A stretch of 64,000 bases of DNA, taken from Mnemiopsis leidyi. Lineage: Eukaryota; Ctenophora; Tentaculata; Lobata; Bolinopsidae. The translations under genes were made by a program, and so were the position numbers. The DNA is taken from NCBI GenBank assembly GCA_000226015.1, contig JH153122.1, forward strand, positions 420,567 to 484,566, written 5' to 3'. The notes under the pieces were generated by a model. That model ran no database searches. It had not been told where the DNA came from and was given only the letters and a program-made list of their open reading frames with translations. This document shows, one piece after another, positions 62,795-64,000 of this stretch. The number at the start of each line of letters is the position of its first letter. The first letter of the stretch is position 1.

Positions 62795-64000
62795 GTGAAT
62801 TTTAATTGTAAATTTACTTACTGTTTATAATTTACAACTAATCTGAATTAATGTCACGACTCACGTGTTTATAACAACTTTCTCGATCTCTGTTAGTCGG
62901 GGCTATAATAGTATAATTTGAAGTATGAAGTACCAAAAAGCAAATATCGAAATATCAGCAATAATAAATCAACTTCATTGCTTATTTAAGTTTTTAACGT
63001 TATATCGTGACCGGAAATGAATAAAATGCAACATTTTAGGTTTGTGGATCAATCCTCATTTATGTGATAACTTCCTGCTAGATACCAGTCAGCTAGATCT
63101 CAAGCACTATAACAGTCATGTGAATTAATCATTGCGGTCGTGTCTAGAAAAGGCTCAAACTATAAAAAGTAATTACTAGGAAGCGATCCACTACAACAAC
63201 CTTAACTTCACCAAGGTAGTAACGGCTAGAACGTATCCTTAAAAAGGTCTGTCTCCACTTTACCAATGTTTACAAAAAATCAAAAGTTGGAACTGCTAAT
63301 TGAAAAAATTCTGTAAAATCGTCTTGGCAGACATGACATCATACCGGTAACAGTAAAACCCGCCTAAGGGTTCTCAGAGGAGGTTCTTTTAAGTTATCGT
63401 CCGCGTCTATGAGAATATATGGATTCTGCAGTTCAAAGAAAAAGTAAATATTGTTCATAAATACTGATAGTTGATAAATTTGGACGAGCTATCTATAGTG
63501 AAAAACCCATTTCAACAAGATATTGATTCCAAAGTACTATAGGAGTATATAGGGTCTGGATTGTGAAATTCATAGTCGAACGAAGTGATTTTATGACTAA
63601 TTGACTTAAGTAGTCTCGCATAGGGAGAGTGCCGAGTTGGCAAGTTACATCCACTTATAAGCTTCACAGTACTGCACTCATCAATTACAAGCGATGTGTT
63701 AGCGATGAAATTGACATGACTTTAATCATATGTTCATTAAGTTTCTAATGACTTACGCTAACGTTCCGTAAGTAGATTTATCGCCTTATTTTAGGCTTAA
63801 CGCGCATCTGTTCGGCCATAATTACCTCTGGTGCCTCACCATATAAACTGCGATTATTCACCGAATGAACAAATTACTGAGGTGATCAAAAATGCTGTTA
63901 CGTGAATGAAATTTCACTAAATTAACATTTATCAATCCGATTATAATTAGCCGGAAACCTGGCCTTTGATCGCCATCACTGAGCAAAAGTATGAAAATAG
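62795..64000. other. Sulfotransferase intron reaching the window edge
   Basis: No exon continuing the PAPS-binding loop after PK was recognised in this 1.2 kb, so the intron probably runs past the window. Nothing else was identified. Confidence 0.5.

Overview
This is eukaryotic, animal-type DNA: AT-rich, with genes cut into many small exons joined at ordinary GT-AG sites. It carries a receptor guanylyl cyclase-type gene, rhodopsin-class G-protein-coupled receptors (GPCRs) and a carbohydrate sulfotransferase, a set found in metazoans. A hAT DNA transposon, a tRNA-headed SINE and TTAGGG-type repeats agree with that. An aquatic invertebrate is likely; the species cannot be fixed from the sequence alone. 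There are no bacterial operons, no CRISPR array, and no LTR or viral element that I can recognise.

Layout. 1-14 kb: no gene found. It holds a 28-bp minisatellite, a strong excess of CACGTG E-boxes, a pyrimidine tract and an interstitial (CCCTAA)n tract. 14.1-18.8 kb, plus strand: a 12-exon amine-type GPCR (called GPCR-A here). Its first coding exon and the donor after it are repeated in tandem. 20.5-42.9 kb, minus strand: a 22-exon receptor with signal peptide, ANF-type ligand domain, one membrane span, kinase-homology domain, coiled coil and a guanylyl-cyclase fold. The residues used for catalysis appear to be replaced. GPCR-A and this receptor converge tail to tail. 31.4-32.8 kb, plus strand: a second GPCR (GPCR-B), paralogous to GPCR-A but almost intronless, lying antisense inside a 6.5-kb intron of the receptor. 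43-59 kb: no convincing gene. It holds a 1085-bp hAT element with a perfect 8-bp target duplication, a perfect 70-bp palindrome, a long-armed foldback element around an assembly gap, and several tandem repeats. 59.7-64 kb: two tentative orphan exons, then the 5' part of a HNK-1-family sulfotransferase that runs off the right edge, with a tRNA-derived SINE in its second intron.

How the genes relate. The receptor has neither the kinase catalytic base nor the cyclase metal aspartates, so it looks like a double pseudoenzyme receptor. Both GPCRs keep the amine-anchoring Asp of TM3 but have no Trp toggle in TM6. GPCR-B may have arisen by retroposition of a GPCR-A relative into the receptor's intron. 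Exon structures were read by hand from splice sites, phase agreement and family motifs; transcript data would be needed to confirm them.
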